DNA of 64,000 nt from Streptomyces sp. Edi4 (lineage in GTDB: Bacteria > Actinomycetota > Actinomycetes > Streptomycetales > Streptomycetaceae). Under the pieces are notes generated by a model. That model saw only the letters and a list, made by a program, of their open reading frames with translations. It was not told where the DNA came from and ran no database searches. Location: contig NZ_JBEJGY010000004.1 in the NCBI RefSeq assembly GCF_040253615.1, forward strand, positions 4,960,001 through 5,024,000, in the 5' to 3' direction. Position 1 is the first letter of the stretch; every line of letters starts with the position of its first letter. A program made the position numbers and the translations under genes. Below, piece by piece: positions 27,954 to 36,661 of this stretch.

Positions 27954-28799
27954 ATGGTGGAGATCAAGACCCCCGAGCAGATCGCGAAGATGCGCGAGGC
28001 GGGGCTGGTCGTCGCCGCGATCCACGCCGCCACTCGCGAGGCCGCGGTACCGGGCGCCACGACGAAGGACCTGGACGAGGTCGCCCGCAAGGTGATCGCC
28101 GAGCACGGCGCGAAGTCCAACTTCCTGGGATACGGCGGCTTCCCCGCCACCATCTGCACCTCGGTCAACGAGGTCGTCGTCCACGGCATCCCGGACGACA
28201 AGACCGTCCTGAAGGACGGCGACATCATCTCCATCGACGCCGGCGCGATCATCGACGGCTGGCACGGCGACGCCGCGTACACCGCGTTCGTGGGCTCCGG
28301 GCACGCGCCCGAGCTGGTCGAGCTCTCCCGGGTCACCGAGGAGTCGATGTGGGCCGGCATCGCCGCGGTGAAGAAGGGCAACAAGCTCATCGACGTCTCG
28401 CGCGCGATCGAGTCCTACATCCGCCGCCAGCCCCGCCCCTCGACCGGCAAGTACGGCATCGTCGAGGACTACGGGGGCCACGGCATCGGGTCCGAGATGC
28501 ACATGGACCCGCACCTCCTGAACTACGTCGACAAGCGCCGCATGCTGGGCCGCCACAACCCCAAGCTGATCCCCGGCTTCTGCCTGGCCATCGAGCCGAT
28601 GGTCTCGCTCGGCACCCCCCGCACCGAGGTCCTCGAGGACGACTGGACCGTCATCACGACGGACGGGTCCTGGTCCTCGCACTGGGAGCACTCGGTGGCC
28701 CTGACCGAGAACGGTCCGCTGGTTCTGACGATGCCGGACGGTGGCAGGGCGAAGCTGGCCGAGTTCGGGATCACGACCGCGCCGGACCCGCTGGGCTGA
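27954..28799 (+). CDS. map: Methionine aminopeptidase, type I
   Basis: The product has 281 residues. The metal-binding residues are in SIDAG (first Asp), WHGDAAYT (second Asp), GGHGIG (His), AIEPM (Glu) and WEHSVALTE (last Glu). It removes N-terminal methionine from new proteins. It lies downstream of adk as usual, but after a repeat-filled gap. Its last 157 bases are duplicated at 28896-29052. Confidence 0.97.
   Translation: MVEIKTPEQIAKMREAGLVVAAIHAATREAAVPGATTKDLDEVARKVIAEHGAKSNFLGYGGFPATICTSVNEVVVHGIPDDKTVLKDGDIISIDAGAIIDGWHGDAAYTAFVGSGHAPELVELSRVTEESMWAGIAAVKKGNKLIDVSRAIESYIRRQPRPSTGKYGIVEDYGGHGIGSEMHMDPHLLNYVDKRRMLGRHNPKLIPGFCLAIEPMVSLGTPRTEVLEDDWTVITTDGSWSSHWEHSVALTENGPLVLTMPDGGRAKLAEFGITTAPDPLG
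28643..28799 (+). repeat. 3' end of map, direct repeat copy 1
   Basis: This segment encodes the last 51 residues of map. It matches 28896-29052 at 156 of 157 positions; the one change is a silent GCC/GCT. Confidence 0.9.
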
Positions 28800-28895
28800 G
28801 GTGGACCGTCGCCGGTCGGAGGCCGGCGCAGCCGCGCGAAGCTTGTGAGGCGCCCTGGCGCCGAGCCCGCGAGGGGGGCGTGGGGGATGGGTCGG

Positions 28896-29052
28896 CTGGA
28901 CCGTCATCACGACGGACGGGTCCTGGTCCTCGCACTGGGAGCACTCGGTGGCTCTGACCGAGAACGGTCCGCTGGTTCTGACGATGCCGGACGGTGGCAG
29001 GGCGAAGCTGGCCGAGTTCGGGATCACGACCGCGCCGGACCCGCTGGGCTGA
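28896..29052 (+). pseudogene. Duplicated 3' fragment of map
   Basis: The reading frame of map is kept and ends at the same stop (WTVITTDGSWSSHWEHSVAL...DPLG), but there is no in-frame start nearby. With one silent change it must be a recent duplication. It could be left by an element that integrated into the map 3' end and was later lost, or by a simple tandem duplication. Confidence 0.8.
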
Positions 29053-29128
29053 CCGGCGCGCGACTTGCTGGCTCGGACACGTACGTCCGGCCGCTTAAGG
29101 ATCTACCATGGCGGGCAAACTCCCCGGA

Positions 29129-29158
29129 TTCGTCTTTTCGAGTGGCCTGTCGTAGACT
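29129..29158 (+). promoter_or_regulatory. Putative infA promoter
   Basis: A good -10 box TAGACT (29153-29158) lies 18 bases after a weak -35 TTCGTC (29129-29134). It would start transcription about 75 bases before infA, consistent with a separate promoter for the infA-rpoA segment. Confidence 0.45.
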
Positions 29159-29238
29159 GATGCGTCGGCTCTCGTGTACCCGTGTGTCCACGCACGGCTG
29201 CGGGAGTCGATCAAGGTAGCCGATTCGAAAGGCGAAGC

Positions 29239-29460
29239 GTGGCCAAGAAGCAAGGTGCCATCGAAATCGAGGGCACCGTGATCGAGTCCCTCCCGAACGC
29301 CATGTTCAAGGTGGAACTCCAGAACGGTCACAAAGTCCTCGCGCACATCAGCGGCAAGATGCGGATGCACTACATCCGCATCCTCCCGGATGACCGGGTC
29401 GTGGTGGAGCTCTCTCCCTATGACCTGACGCGTGGCCGGATCGTCTACCGGTACAAGTAG
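29239..29460 (+). CDS. infA: Translation initiation factor IF-1
   Basis: The product has 73 residues from a GTG start (MAKKQGAIEIEGTVIESLPNAMFKVEL), one OB fold. It blocks the ribosomal A site during initiation. First gene of the alpha cluster. Confidence 0.97.
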   Translation: MAKKQGAIEIEGTVIESLPNAMFKVELQNGHKVLAHISGKMRMHYIRILPDDRVVVELSPYDLTRGRIVYRYK

Positions 29461-29520
29461 ATCTTGCCCACGTCGCCCTCAGCGGCGGCGGTGGCACTGA
29501 CCCGGAGAACCTGACATCCC

Positions 29521-29634
29521 ATGAAGGTCAAGCCGAGCGTCAAGAAGATCTGCGACAAGTGCAAGGTGATCCGCCGTCACGGCCGGGTCATGGTCATCTG
29601 CGACAACCTGCGCCACAAGCAGCGCCAGGGCTGA
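29521..29634 (+). CDS. rpmJ: 50S ribosomal protein L36
   Basis: The product has 37 residues (MKVKPSVKKICDKCKVIRRHG). The zinc ligands C11, C14, C27 and H32 are all present, so it is the zinc-containing (C+) form. It is preceded by GGAGAA. Confidence 0.97.
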   Translation: MKVKPSVKKICDKCKVIRRHGRVMVICDNLRHKQRQG

Positions 29635-29823
29635 CGCACGCCGACCGACCTGCACTGCGCAGTTCTTCAAGCGACGCGAGCAAAACGTACATACGCAGCA
29701 TCCACCTGGCCGGCACCCCCGGCTGGTGACACCTCCGGCGGGGGCCGGGGACCCGAAACGTACCTAGTACGGCGGTCGGGAACGGTGCTGTGGAAGACCC
29801 CCGAAATCAACTGGAGCCAGTAA

Positions 29824-30204
29824 ATGGCACGCGTTTCCGGTGTCGACATCCCGCGCGAAAAGCGCGTGGAGATCGCACTCACCTACGTCTTCGGTATCGG
29901 GCGTACCCGGTCCAAGGAGATCCTCGCCTCGACCGGCGTGAACCCGAACACCCGCGTTCGTGACCTGGCCGAAGAGGACCTGGTCAAGATCCGCGAGTAC
30001 GTGGACGCCAACCTCCGCACCGAGGGTGACCTGCGCCGTGAGGTCGCCGCCGACATCCGCCGCAAGGTCGAGATCGGCTGCTACCAGGGTCTGCGCCACC
30101 GTCGTGGTCTGCCGGTCCACGGCCAGCGCACCAGCACGAACGCTCGTACCCGCAAGGGCCCGCGTCGCGCCATCGCCGGTAAGAAGAAGCCGGGCAAGAA
30201 GTAG
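29824..30204 (+). CDS. rpsM: 30S ribosomal protein S13
   Basis: The product has 126 residues (MARVSGVDIPREKRVEIALTYVFGIGRTRSKEIL). It contacts P-site tRNA and the 50S through inter-subunit bridges. A 189-base gap after rpmJ may hold another promoter. Confidence 0.97.
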   Translation: MARVSGVDIPREKRVEIALTYVFGIGRTRSKEILASTGVNPNTRVRDLAEEDLVKIREYVDANLRTEGDLRREVAADIRRKVEIGCYQGLRHRRGLPVHGQRTSTNARTRKGPRRAIAGKKKPGKK

Positions 30205-30273
30205 TCCACAGCGGACGCTTTTCAGCGGTCTTCGCTGTAGGACCGATCACCTCCCCTCCATCTGGAGTAAGAC

Positions 30274-30678
30274 ATGCCCCCCAAGGGTCGTCAGGGCGCT
30301 GCCAAGAAGGTGCGCCGCAAGGAAAAGAAGAACGTCGCTCACGGCCACGCGCACATCAAGAGCACGTTCAACAACACCATCGTCTCGATCACGGACCCCT
30401 CGGGCAACGTGATCTCCTGGGCGTCCGCCGGCCACGTCGGCTTCAAGGGCTCCCGCAAGTCGACTCCGTTCGCCGCGCAGATGGCCGCCGAGTCGGCCGC
30501 CCGCCGCGCGCAGGAGCACGGCATGCGCAAGGTTGACGTCTTCGTCAAGGGCCCGGGCTCCGGTCGCGAGACCGCGATCCGCTCCCTCCAGGCCACTGGC
30601 CTCGAGGTCGGCTCGATCCAGGACGTCACCCCGACGCCGCACAACGGCTGCCGTCCCCCCAAGCGCCGCCGCGTCTGA
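30274..30678 (+). CDS. rpsK: 30S ribosomal protein S11
   Basis: The product has 134 residues (HGHAHIKSTFNNTIVSITDPSGNVISWASAGHVGFKGSRK). It forms the platform near the E site. rpsD, which often follows, is not here. Confidence 0.97.
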   Translation: MPPKGRQGAAKKVRRKEKKNVAHGHAHIKSTFNNTIVSITDPSGNVISWASAGHVGFKGSRKSTPFAAQMAAESAARRAQEHGMRKVDVFVKGPGSGRETAIRSLQATGLEVGSIQDVTPTPHNGCRPPKRRRV

Positions 30679-30703
30679 CGCACGTCGCTTGACCTGAGGT
30701 TCT

Positions 30704-30735
30704 GGGCGGTACGGCTCTTTCGAGGCGTGCCGCCC
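30704..30735 (+). promoter_or_regulatory. Hairpin in the rpsK-rpoA gap
   Basis: GGGCGGTACG and CGTGCCGCCC form a 10-base-pair stem with one G-U pair, 26 bases after the rpsK stop. It is followed by four GCAG repeats. Possibly an attenuator or processing site before rpoA. Confidence 0.45.
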
Positions 30736-30743
30736 GTACCCTT

Positions 30744-30774
30744 GCAGTACGCAGTACCCCGCAGTACCCAGCAG
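30744..30774 (+). repeat. Short GCAGTAC repeats
   Basis: GCAGTAC occurs three times with a fourth partial GCAG in 31 bases, immediately before the rpoA leader. No role is known. Confidence 0.5.
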
Positions 30775-30814
30775 GGCATCAAATAGTGGGTGCCCATGAC
30801 TGAAGGATCTCCCC

Positions 30815-31837
30815 ATGCTTATCGCTCAGCGCCCTTCGCTGACCGAAGAGGTCGTTGACGAGTACCGCTCGCGGTTCGTCATCGAGCCCCTGGAGCCCGG
30901 CTTCGGCTACACGCTCGGCAACTCCCTGCGTCGTACGCTCCTCTCCTCGATCCCCGGTGCCGCTGTCACCAGCATCCGGATCGACGGTGTCCTGCACGAG
31001 TTCACCACCGTGCCGGGCGTCAAGGAGGACGTCACCGACCTCATCCTGAACATCAAGCAGCTGGTCGTCTCCTCGGAGCACGACGAGCCGGTCGTGATGT
31101 ACCTGCGCAAGCAGGGTCCCGGCCTGGTCACCGCTGCTGACATCGCCCCGCCGGCCGGCGTCGAGGTGCACAACCCCGACCTGGTGCTCGCCACGCTCAA
31201 CGGCAAGGGCAAGCTGGAGATGGAGCTGACCGTCGAGCGCGGTCGCGGCTACGTCTCCGCCGTGCAGAACAAGCAGCTGGGCCAGGAGATCGGCCGCATC
31301 CCGGTCGACTCCATCTACTCCCCGGTGCTCAAGGTCACGTACAAGGTCGAGGCGACCCGTGTCGAGCAGCGCACCGACTTCGACAAGCTGATCGTCGACG
31401 TCGAGACCAAGCAGGCCATGCGTCCCCGTGACGCCATGGCGTCGGCCGGCAAGACCCTGGTCGAGCTGTTCGGTCTGGCGCGCGAGCTCAACATCGACGC
31501 CGAGGGCATCGACATGGGCCCGTCCCCGACGGACGCCGCGCTCGCCGCCGATCTCGCCCTGCCGATCGAGGAGCTTGAGCTCACCGTTCGGTCGTACAAC
31601 TGCCTCAAGCGTGAGGGCATCCACTCCGTGGGTGAGCTCGTGGCGCGCTCCGAGGCCGACCTGCTCGACATCCGCAACTTCGGTGCGAAGTCGATCGACG
31701 AGGTCAAGGCGAAGCTGGCCGGTATGGGCCTCGCGCTGAAGGACTCGCCGCCCGGATTCGACCCGACCGCCGCGGCTGACGCCTTCGGCGCCGATGACGA
31801 CGCGGACGCCGGGTTCGTGGAGACCGAGCAGTACTGA
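30815..31837 (+). CDS. rpoA: RNA polymerase alpha subunit
   Basis: The product has 340 residues. The N-terminal assembly domain (VEPLEPGFGYTLGNSLRRTLLSSIPGAAVTS-like, residues 20-60) is followed by the C-terminal domain (LELTVRSYNCLKREGIHSVGELVARSEADLLDIRNFGAKSIDEV). It dimerises to build RNA polymerase, and its C-terminus binds UP elements and activators. Confidence 0.97.
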   Translation: MLIAQRPSLTEEVVDEYRSRFVIEPLEPGFGYTLGNSLRRTLLSSIPGAAVTSIRIDGVLHEFTTVPGVKEDVTDLILNIKQLVVSSEHDEPVVMYLRKQGPGLVTAADIAPPAGVEVHNPDLVLATLNGKGKLEMELTVERGRGYVSAVQNKQLGQEIGRIPVDSIYSPVLKVTYKVEATRVEQRTDFDKLIVDVETKQAMRPRDAMASAGKTLVELFGLARELNIDAEGIDMGPSPTDAALAADLALPIEELELTVRSYNCLKREGIHSVGELVARSEADLLDIRNFGAKSIDEVKAKLAGMGLALKDSPPGFDPTAAADAFGADDDADAGFVETEQY

Positions 31838-31865
31838 CGGTCTTCGACCGCGGGCCGGCTGTGGC

Positions 31866-31905
31866 TGGTCGCGCGGTTCCCCGCGCCCCTAACGGGGCGC
31901 GGGTC
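31866..31905. repeat. Short intergenic repeat, inverted module A
   Basis: The reverse of module A (GCGCGGTTCCCCGCGCCCC) lies between rpoA and rplQ, with a self-complementary GGGGCGCGGG end. It shows that the family also sits inside a ribosomal operon. Confidence 0.6.
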
Positions 31906-31981
31906 TCCGACAGGCAGCCGCCTGCTCGGACACTGACATCGGTACCTCATACGGCCGGTGCAGATCACTAGGAGAATCACC

Positions 31982-32452
31982 ATGCCGCGTCCCGCAAAGG
32001 GTGCCCGTCTGGGCGGCAGCGCCGCGCACGAGCGTCTGCTCCTCGCCAACCTGGCGAAGTCGCTCTTCGAGCACGGCCGCATCACGACGACCGAGGCCAA
32101 GGCCCGCCGCCTGCGTCCGGTCGCCGAGCGCCTGATCACCAAGGCGAAGAAGGGCGACATCCACAACCGTCGCCTGGTGCTCCAGACGATCACCGACAAG
32201 GGCATCGTCCACACCCTCTTCACCGAGATCGCGCCCCGCTACGAGGAGCGTCCGGGTGGTTACACCCGTATCACCAAGATCGGCAACCGTCGTGGCGACA
32301 ACGCCCCGATGGCCGTGATCGAGCTGGTCGAGGGCGAGATCGCCAAGAAGGCGACCGTCGCCGAGGCCGAGGCCGCCACCGTGCGCGCCGTCAAGGAGTC
32401 CGAGGCCAAGGCCGACGACACCGAGTCGGCCGACGAGGCGAAGGACGCGTAA
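31982..32452 (+). CDS. rplQ: 50S ribosomal protein L17
   Basis: The product has 156 residues from ATG 31982 after AGGAGAA (MPRPAKGARLGGSAAHERLLLANLAKSLFEHGRI). The C-terminal 40 residues are an acidic low-complexity extension (ESEAKADDTESADEAKDA) typical of Actinobacteria. Confidence 0.97.
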   Translation: MPRPAKGARLGGSAAHERLLLANLAKSLFEHGRITTTEAKARRLRPVAERLITKAKKGDIHNRRLVLQTITDKGIVHTLFTEIAPRYEERPGGYTRITKIGNRRGDNAPMAVIELVEGEIAKKATVAEAEAATVRAVKESEAKADDTESADEAKDA

Positions 32453-32472
32453 GCGTTCCGAAGGCTGATTGG

Positions 32473-32504
32473 ACGGGCCCGTTCCCTTCGGGGGGCGGGC
32501 CCGT
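32473..32504 (+). terminator. rplQ terminator
   Basis: ACGGGCCCG and CGGGCCCGT form a perfect stem, extended by CCC/GGG around TTCG. It begins 21 bases after the rplQ stop and closes the ribosomal cluster. Confidence 0.75.
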
Positions 32505-32538
32505 TCCGCTATGTGGATGCTTTGAGAGGAACGGTTAC

Positions 32539-33411
32539 GTGAGCGATGAGGTGGAGCCCGGCCGCGTCCGGGCGCGTCTTGACCTGTCCTACGACGGCAA
32601 GGACTTCTCCGGCTGGGCCCGGCAGCCGTTCGGCCGGCGGACCGTGCAGGGCGAGATCGAGGACGCGCTGCGCACGGTGACGCGGTCCGAGGAGAACTAC
32701 GACCTGACCGTCGCCGGGCGTACGGACGCCGGGGTGCACGCGCGCGGCCAGGTCGCGCACGTCGACCTGCCGGAGGACGTGTGGGCCGAGCACCGTGACA
32801 AGCTGCTGCGGCGCCTGGCGGGGCGGCTGCCCCACGATGTGCGGATCTGGCGGGTGGCCGAGGCGCCGAGCGGGTTCAACGCGCGCTTCTCGGCGATCTG
32901 GCGGCGGTACGCCTACCGGGTGACCGACAACACCGGCGGCGTCGACCCGCTGCTGCGCGGTCATGTCCTGTGGCACGACTGGGAGTTGGACGTCGAGGCG
33001 ATGAACGCGGCCTCCTCGGCGCTGCTCGGCGAGCACGACTTCGCGGCGTACTGCAAGAAGCGCGAGGGTGCCACCACCATCCGCACCCTCCAGGAGCTGT
33101 CCTGGACGCGCGGCGAGGACGGGATCATCACCGCCACCGTGCGCGCGGACGCCTTCTGCCACAACATGGTGCGCTCCCTGGTGGGCGCGCTCCTGCACGT
33201 CGGTGACGGGCACCGGGGCGTGGAGTGGCCCGGCACGGTCCTGGCGGCGGCGGTGCGTGACTCCTCCGTGCACGTGGTGAAGCCGCACGGTCTCACCCTG
33301 GAGGAAGTCGGTTATCCCGCCGACGAGTTGCTTGCCGCGCGCAGCAAGGAGGCGCGCAACCTGCGGACGCTGCCCGGCGGTTCAGCCGGCGGGCCTGGCG
33401 GCTGCTGCTGA
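32539..33411 (+). CDS. truA: tRNA pseudouridine(38-40) synthase
   Basis: The product has 290 residues from a GTG start after GAGAGGAA. The catalytic Asp is D63 in GRTDAGVHA. It modifies positions 38-40 in the tRNA anticodon stem, and is often near rplQ. The C-terminal end overlaps the 3' end of the converging gene by 30 bases. Confidence 0.95.
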   Translation: MSDEVEPGRVRARLDLSYDGKDFSGWARQPFGRRTVQGEIEDALRTVTRSEENYDLTVAGRTDAGVHARGQVAHVDLPEDVWAEHRDKLLRRLAGRLPHDVRIWRVAEAPSGFNARFSAIWRRYAYRVTDNTGGVDPLLRGHVLWHDWELDVEAMNAASSALLGEHDFAAYCKKREGATTIRTLQELSWTRGEDGIITATVRADAFCHNMVRSLVGALLHVGDGHRGVEWPGTVLAAAVRDSSVHVVKPHGLTLEEVGYPADELLAARSKEARNLRTLPGGSAGGPGGCC

Positions 33412-34224
33412 GGCCTGGTTGCGGCCACGGGCGACGATCTGGTTGAAGACGAACTGCGCGAGGTCGTCGCCCGCGCTGAAGACGGCGGTGTCGTCCTTCG
33501 TCACGTTCTTGCCGTTGGCGAAGCCGCCGGTGGTGAAGTAGGCATAGCGGCCATAGGAGTTGGTGGTCCTGCGGCAGACCGAGCCGTCCCGGCAGAAGGT
33601 GGCGACCCCCGCGCCGGACAGCGACTCGATGCCGCCCGCCGCCTGCTCCTTGGCCTTCTTGGCCGCGGTGTCCGTGTCGAAGACGGCGACGCCCACGGTG
33701 ACCGCGACGCCGTCCTTGGTGAAGGTGGCCCTGATGACCTGGCGGCAGCCGTTGTTGGTGAGCGCCGGGCCGAGCGCGCCCTGGGTCGCCGCGGCGCAGG
33801 CGGTCACCTTGTCGGTGGGACCCTTGGCGTAGACGCCGCTGCCCAGCGTGACGTCCTTGCCGGGGAAGAGGGTGTCGGCGCTGAGCGGGGCCGTGTCCTT
33901 CTTGGCGTCCGAGACGTAGTCGTAGGGGTTGGGCGGGGGCGGCGGGGCCACCCGCGAGAACGAGGGCTGGGGCCGCGCGCTGTCGCTGGGCAGCGCGGGG
34001 GCGGAGGGCAGCGCGCTCGTGGACTTGCCGTCGTCCTTGGCGCCGGCCTGGACGATCACGGTGGCCACCACCGCGACGACCACCGCCGTCGCGAGTGCGC
34101 CGCCGCCCAGGAACAGCCACTTTCGGCGCCTGTTGCGTGCGGCCGACGCGTCGGCGAGCGCCGCCCAGTCCGGTGTCTGCTGATCCCCCGGGCCCCATCC
34201 GGGTCCCCCGTGCCCAAAGCTCAT
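33382..34224 (-). CDS. Membrane-anchored protein with Pro-rich linker
   Basis: The product has 280 residues. A cytoplasmic tail (MSFGHGGPGWGPGDQQTPDWAALADASAARNRRRKW in outline, residues 1-35) is followed by one membrane helix (FLGGGALATAVVVAVVATVIV). Then come a Ser/Pro linker and an extracellular domain of about 180 residues with four cysteines (ACAAATQ, NGCRQ, FCRDG, VCRR). This domain is conserved in Streptomyces membrane proteins but its function is unknown to me. It converges on truA and diverges from the ABC-F gene. Confidence 0.7.
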   Translation of the reverse strand: MSFGHGGPGWGPGDQQTPDWAALADASAARNRRRKWLFLGGGALATAVVVAVVATVIVQAGAKDDGKSTSALPSAPALPSDSARPQPSFSRVAPPPPPNPYDYVSDAKKDTAPLSADTLFPGKDVTLGSGVYAKGPTDKVTACAAATQGALGPALTNNGCRQVIRATFTKDGVAVTVGVAVFDTDTAAKKAKEQAAGGIESLSGAGVATFCRDGSVCRRTTNSYGRYAYFTTGGFANGKNVTKDDTAVFSAGDDLAQFVFNQIVARGRNQASAAAARPAG

Positions 34225-34280
34225 GCCGCGCATCCTAATTCGATTGTTCAAGCGGGCGGCGGGTGGGCGACAATCCGCCC

Positions 34281-35900
34281 ATGGGACATCTGGAGGCCGC
34301 ACACCTGGAGTACTACCTGCCGGACGGGCGGGTGCTGCTCGGCGACGCATCGTTTCGGGTGGCGGAGGGCTCGGTGGTGGCCCTGGTCGGCGCCAACGGG
34401 GCCGGCAAGACGACGCTGCTGCGCATGATCTCCGGCGAGCTCCAGCCGCACGGCGGCTCGGTGTCGGTGAGTGGCGGGCTCGGTGTCATGCCGCAGTTCG
34501 TCGGTTCGGTGCGCGACGAGCGTACGGTGCGTGACCTGCTGGTCTCCGTGGCGCAGCCGAGGATCAGGGCGGCGGCGGCCGAGGTGGACGCGGCGGAGCA
34601 CCTGATCATGACGGTGGACGACGAGGCCGCGCAGATGAAGTACGCGCAGGCGCTCAGCGACTGGGCGGAAGCGCACGGCTACGAGGCCGAGACGGTGTGG
34701 GACATGTGCACCATGGCCGCGCTCGGGATGCCGTACGACAAGGCGCAGTTCCGCGAGGTGGGCACGCTCAGCGGCGGCGAGCAGAAGCGGCTCGTGCTCG
34801 AAGCGCTGCTGCGCGGGCCCGACGAGGTGCTGCTCCTGGACGAGCCGGACAACTATCTGGACGTGCCCGGCAAGCGCTGGCTGGAGGAGCGGCTGGGCGA
34901 GACCCGTAAGACGGTCCTGTTCGTCTCGCACGACCGGGAGCTGCTGTCGCGGGCCGCCGAGCGGATCGTGAGCCTGGAGCCGAGCCCGGCGGGGACGGAC
35001 GTGTGGGTGCACGGCGGCGGCTTCGACACCTACCACGAGGCGCGCCGCGAGCGGTTCGCGCGCTTCGAGGAGCTGAAGCGCCGCTGGGACGAGGAGCACG
35101 CGCGGCTCAAGGCGCTGGTGCTCAGGCTGCGCAACCAGGCCGCGAGCAGCCCGGACATGGCCTCGCGCTACCACGCGATGCAGACCCGCTTCAAGAGGTT
35201 CGAGGACGCGGGCCCGCCGCCCGAGCCGCCGCGCGAGCAGGAGATCCGGATGCGGCTGCGCGGCGGCCGCACCGGCGTACGGGCGCTGACCTGCGAGAAC
35301 CTTGAGCTGACCGGTCTGATGAAGCCGTTCTCGCTGGAGGTCTTCTACGGCGAGCGCGTCGCGGTCCTCGGCTCCAACGGCTCGGGCAAGTCGCACTTCC
35401 TGCGGCTGCTCGCGGGGCAGGACGTGGCCCACACCGGCACCTTCAAGCTCGGCGCGCGCGTGGTTCCAGGACACTTCGCGCAGACCCACGCCCACCCGGA
35501 GCTCCTTGGGCGCACCCTGGTGGACATCCTGTGGTCCGAGCTCGCCAAGGACCGCGGGGCCGCGATGGCGGTGCTGCGCCGCTACGAGCTGGAACGCCAG
35601 GGCGACCAGCCCTTCGAGAAGCTGTCGGGCGGCCAGCAGGCCCGCTTCCAGATCCTGCTCCTCGAACTGGCCGGCACCACCGCGCTGCTCCTGGACGAGC
35701 CCACCGACAACCTGGACCTGGAGTCGGCGGAAGCGCTCCAGGACGGCCTGGAGTCCTACGACGGGACGGTGCTCGCCGTCACCCACGACCGCTGGTTCTC
35801 GAAGTCGTTCGACCGCTATCTGGTCTTCGGCTCGGACGGGGTGGTGCGCGAGACGCCGGAGCCGGTGTGGGACGAGCGCCGGGTGGAGCGGGCCCGTTAG
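34281..35900 (+). CDS. ABC-F family ATPase
   Basis: The product has 539 residues with two ABC domains and no membrane segments. Domain 1 has GANGAGKTT, LSGGEQKRL and LLLDEPDN; domain 2 has GSNGSGKS, LSGGQQARF and LLLDEPTDNLDLES, joined by a charged linker (RRERFARFEELKRRWDEEHARLKAL). ABC-F proteins act on ribosomes as translation factors or antibiotic-protection proteins. Start at ATG 34281; an upstream GTG at 34263 would add 6 residues. The ribosomal neighbourhood fits a housekeeping role but is not proof. Confidence 0.85.
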   Translation: MGHLEAAHLEYYLPDGRVLLGDASFRVAEGSVVALVGANGAGKTTLLRMISGELQPHGGSVSVSGGLGVMPQFVGSVRDERTVRDLLVSVAQPRIRAAAAEVDAAEHLIMTVDDEAAQMKYAQALSDWAEAHGYEAETVWDMCTMAALGMPYDKAQFREVGTLSGGEQKRLVLEALLRGPDEVLLLDEPDNYLDVPGKRWLEERLGETRKTVLFVSHDRELLSRAAERIVSLEPSPAGTDVWVHGGGFDTYHEARRERFARFEELKRRWDEEHARLKALVLRLRNQAASSPDMASRYHAMQTRFKRFEDAGPPPEPPREQEIRMRLRGGRTGVRALTCENLELTGLMKPFSLEVFYGERVAVLGSNGSGKSHFLRLLAGQDVAHTGTFKLGARVVPGHFAQTHAHPELLGRTLVDILWSELAKDRGAAMAVLRRYELERQGDQPFEKLSGGQQARFQILLLELAGTTALLLDEPTDNLDLESAEALQDGLESYDGTVLAVTHDRWFSKSFDRYLVFGSDGVVRETPEPVWDERRVERAR

Positions 35901-35960
35901 GCGTCCGCGCAGGCCAGAGGGGGTGTCGCCGGATTCCGGTCGGGCGGCGCCGGGGTGGTT

Positions 35961-35990
35961 TTGACCCACCCGGGTGCGCCCGGGTAGTCT
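35961..35990 (+). promoter_or_regulatory. rplM promoter
   Basis: TTGACC (35961-35966) and TAGTCT (35985-35990) are separated by 18 bases. The same two hexamers and spacing occur at groES. It gives a leader of about 175 nucleotides before rplM. Confidence 0.65.
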
Positions 35991-36173
35991 TCTGGTTTGT
36001 TATGCGTATTGGCTCAGGCGGTTGCACGCGAGGGGCCTCTACGCAGGTTCTCTGGAGCAGTTACCAGTGACTCGCATACGGGCAGTGTCCCCGGCACTGT
36101 GAGTCCCAGCTGCATATCGCTTCAGGGTGCAATGTGTCTGGACCCCATCCACTGAAGAAGCGAAGGCTACTAA

Positions 36174-36617
36174 GTGCGTACGTACAGCCCCAAGCCCGGC
36201 GACATCTCTCGCCAGTGGCACGTCATTGACGCCCGGGACGTCGTCCTGGGTCGTCTGGCGACCACCGCCGCGAACCTCCTCCGGGGCAAGCACAAGCCCG
36301 TGTATGCGCCCCACATGGACATGGGTGACTTCGTCATCATCATCAACGCCGACAAGGTCCACCTGTCCGGCAACAAGAAGACCCAGAAGATGGCCTACCG
36401 TCACTCCGGCTACCCGGGCGGTCTCCGCGCGGTCCGCTACGACGACCTCCTGGCGAACAACCCGGAGAAGGCCGTCGAGAAGGCCATCAAGGGCATGATC
36501 CCCAAGAACACCCTGGGCCGTCAGATGCTCTCGAAGCTGAAGGTCTACTCGGGCGACCAGCACCCCCACGCTGCCCAGCAGCCGGTGCCGTTCGAGATCA
36601 CCCAGGTCGCGCAGTAG
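36174..36617 (+). CDS. rplM: 50S ribosomal protein L13
   Basis: The product has 147 residues from a GTG start (MRTYSPKPGDISRQWHVIDARDVVLGRLAT). Early 50S assembly protein. It pairs with rpsI in a two-gene operon. Confidence 0.97.
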   Translation: MRTYSPKPGDISRQWHVIDARDVVLGRLATTAANLLRGKHKPVYAPHMDMGDFVIIINADKVHLSGNKKTQKMAYRHSGYPGGLRAVRYDDLLANNPEKAVEKAIKGMIPKNTLGRQMLSKLKVYSGDQHPHAAQQPVPFEITQVAQ

Positions 36618-36661
36618 TTCCGGCCACACCCCCTAAGACAGAAAAGAATCTGAGGAGCATC

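Larger units (their letters stand above)
28800..29238. other. map-infA gap
   Basis: This gap holds 96 bases of unique sequence, the duplicated map end, and about 190 bases with the infA promoter and leader. No intact gene is present. Confidence 0.7.

Noticed and set aside
20455..31837. Expected rpsD next to rpsK
   Set aside because: The interval between rpsK and rpoA is too short and has no S4 sequence. In Streptomyces rpsD lies elsewhere, so this is not a loss.
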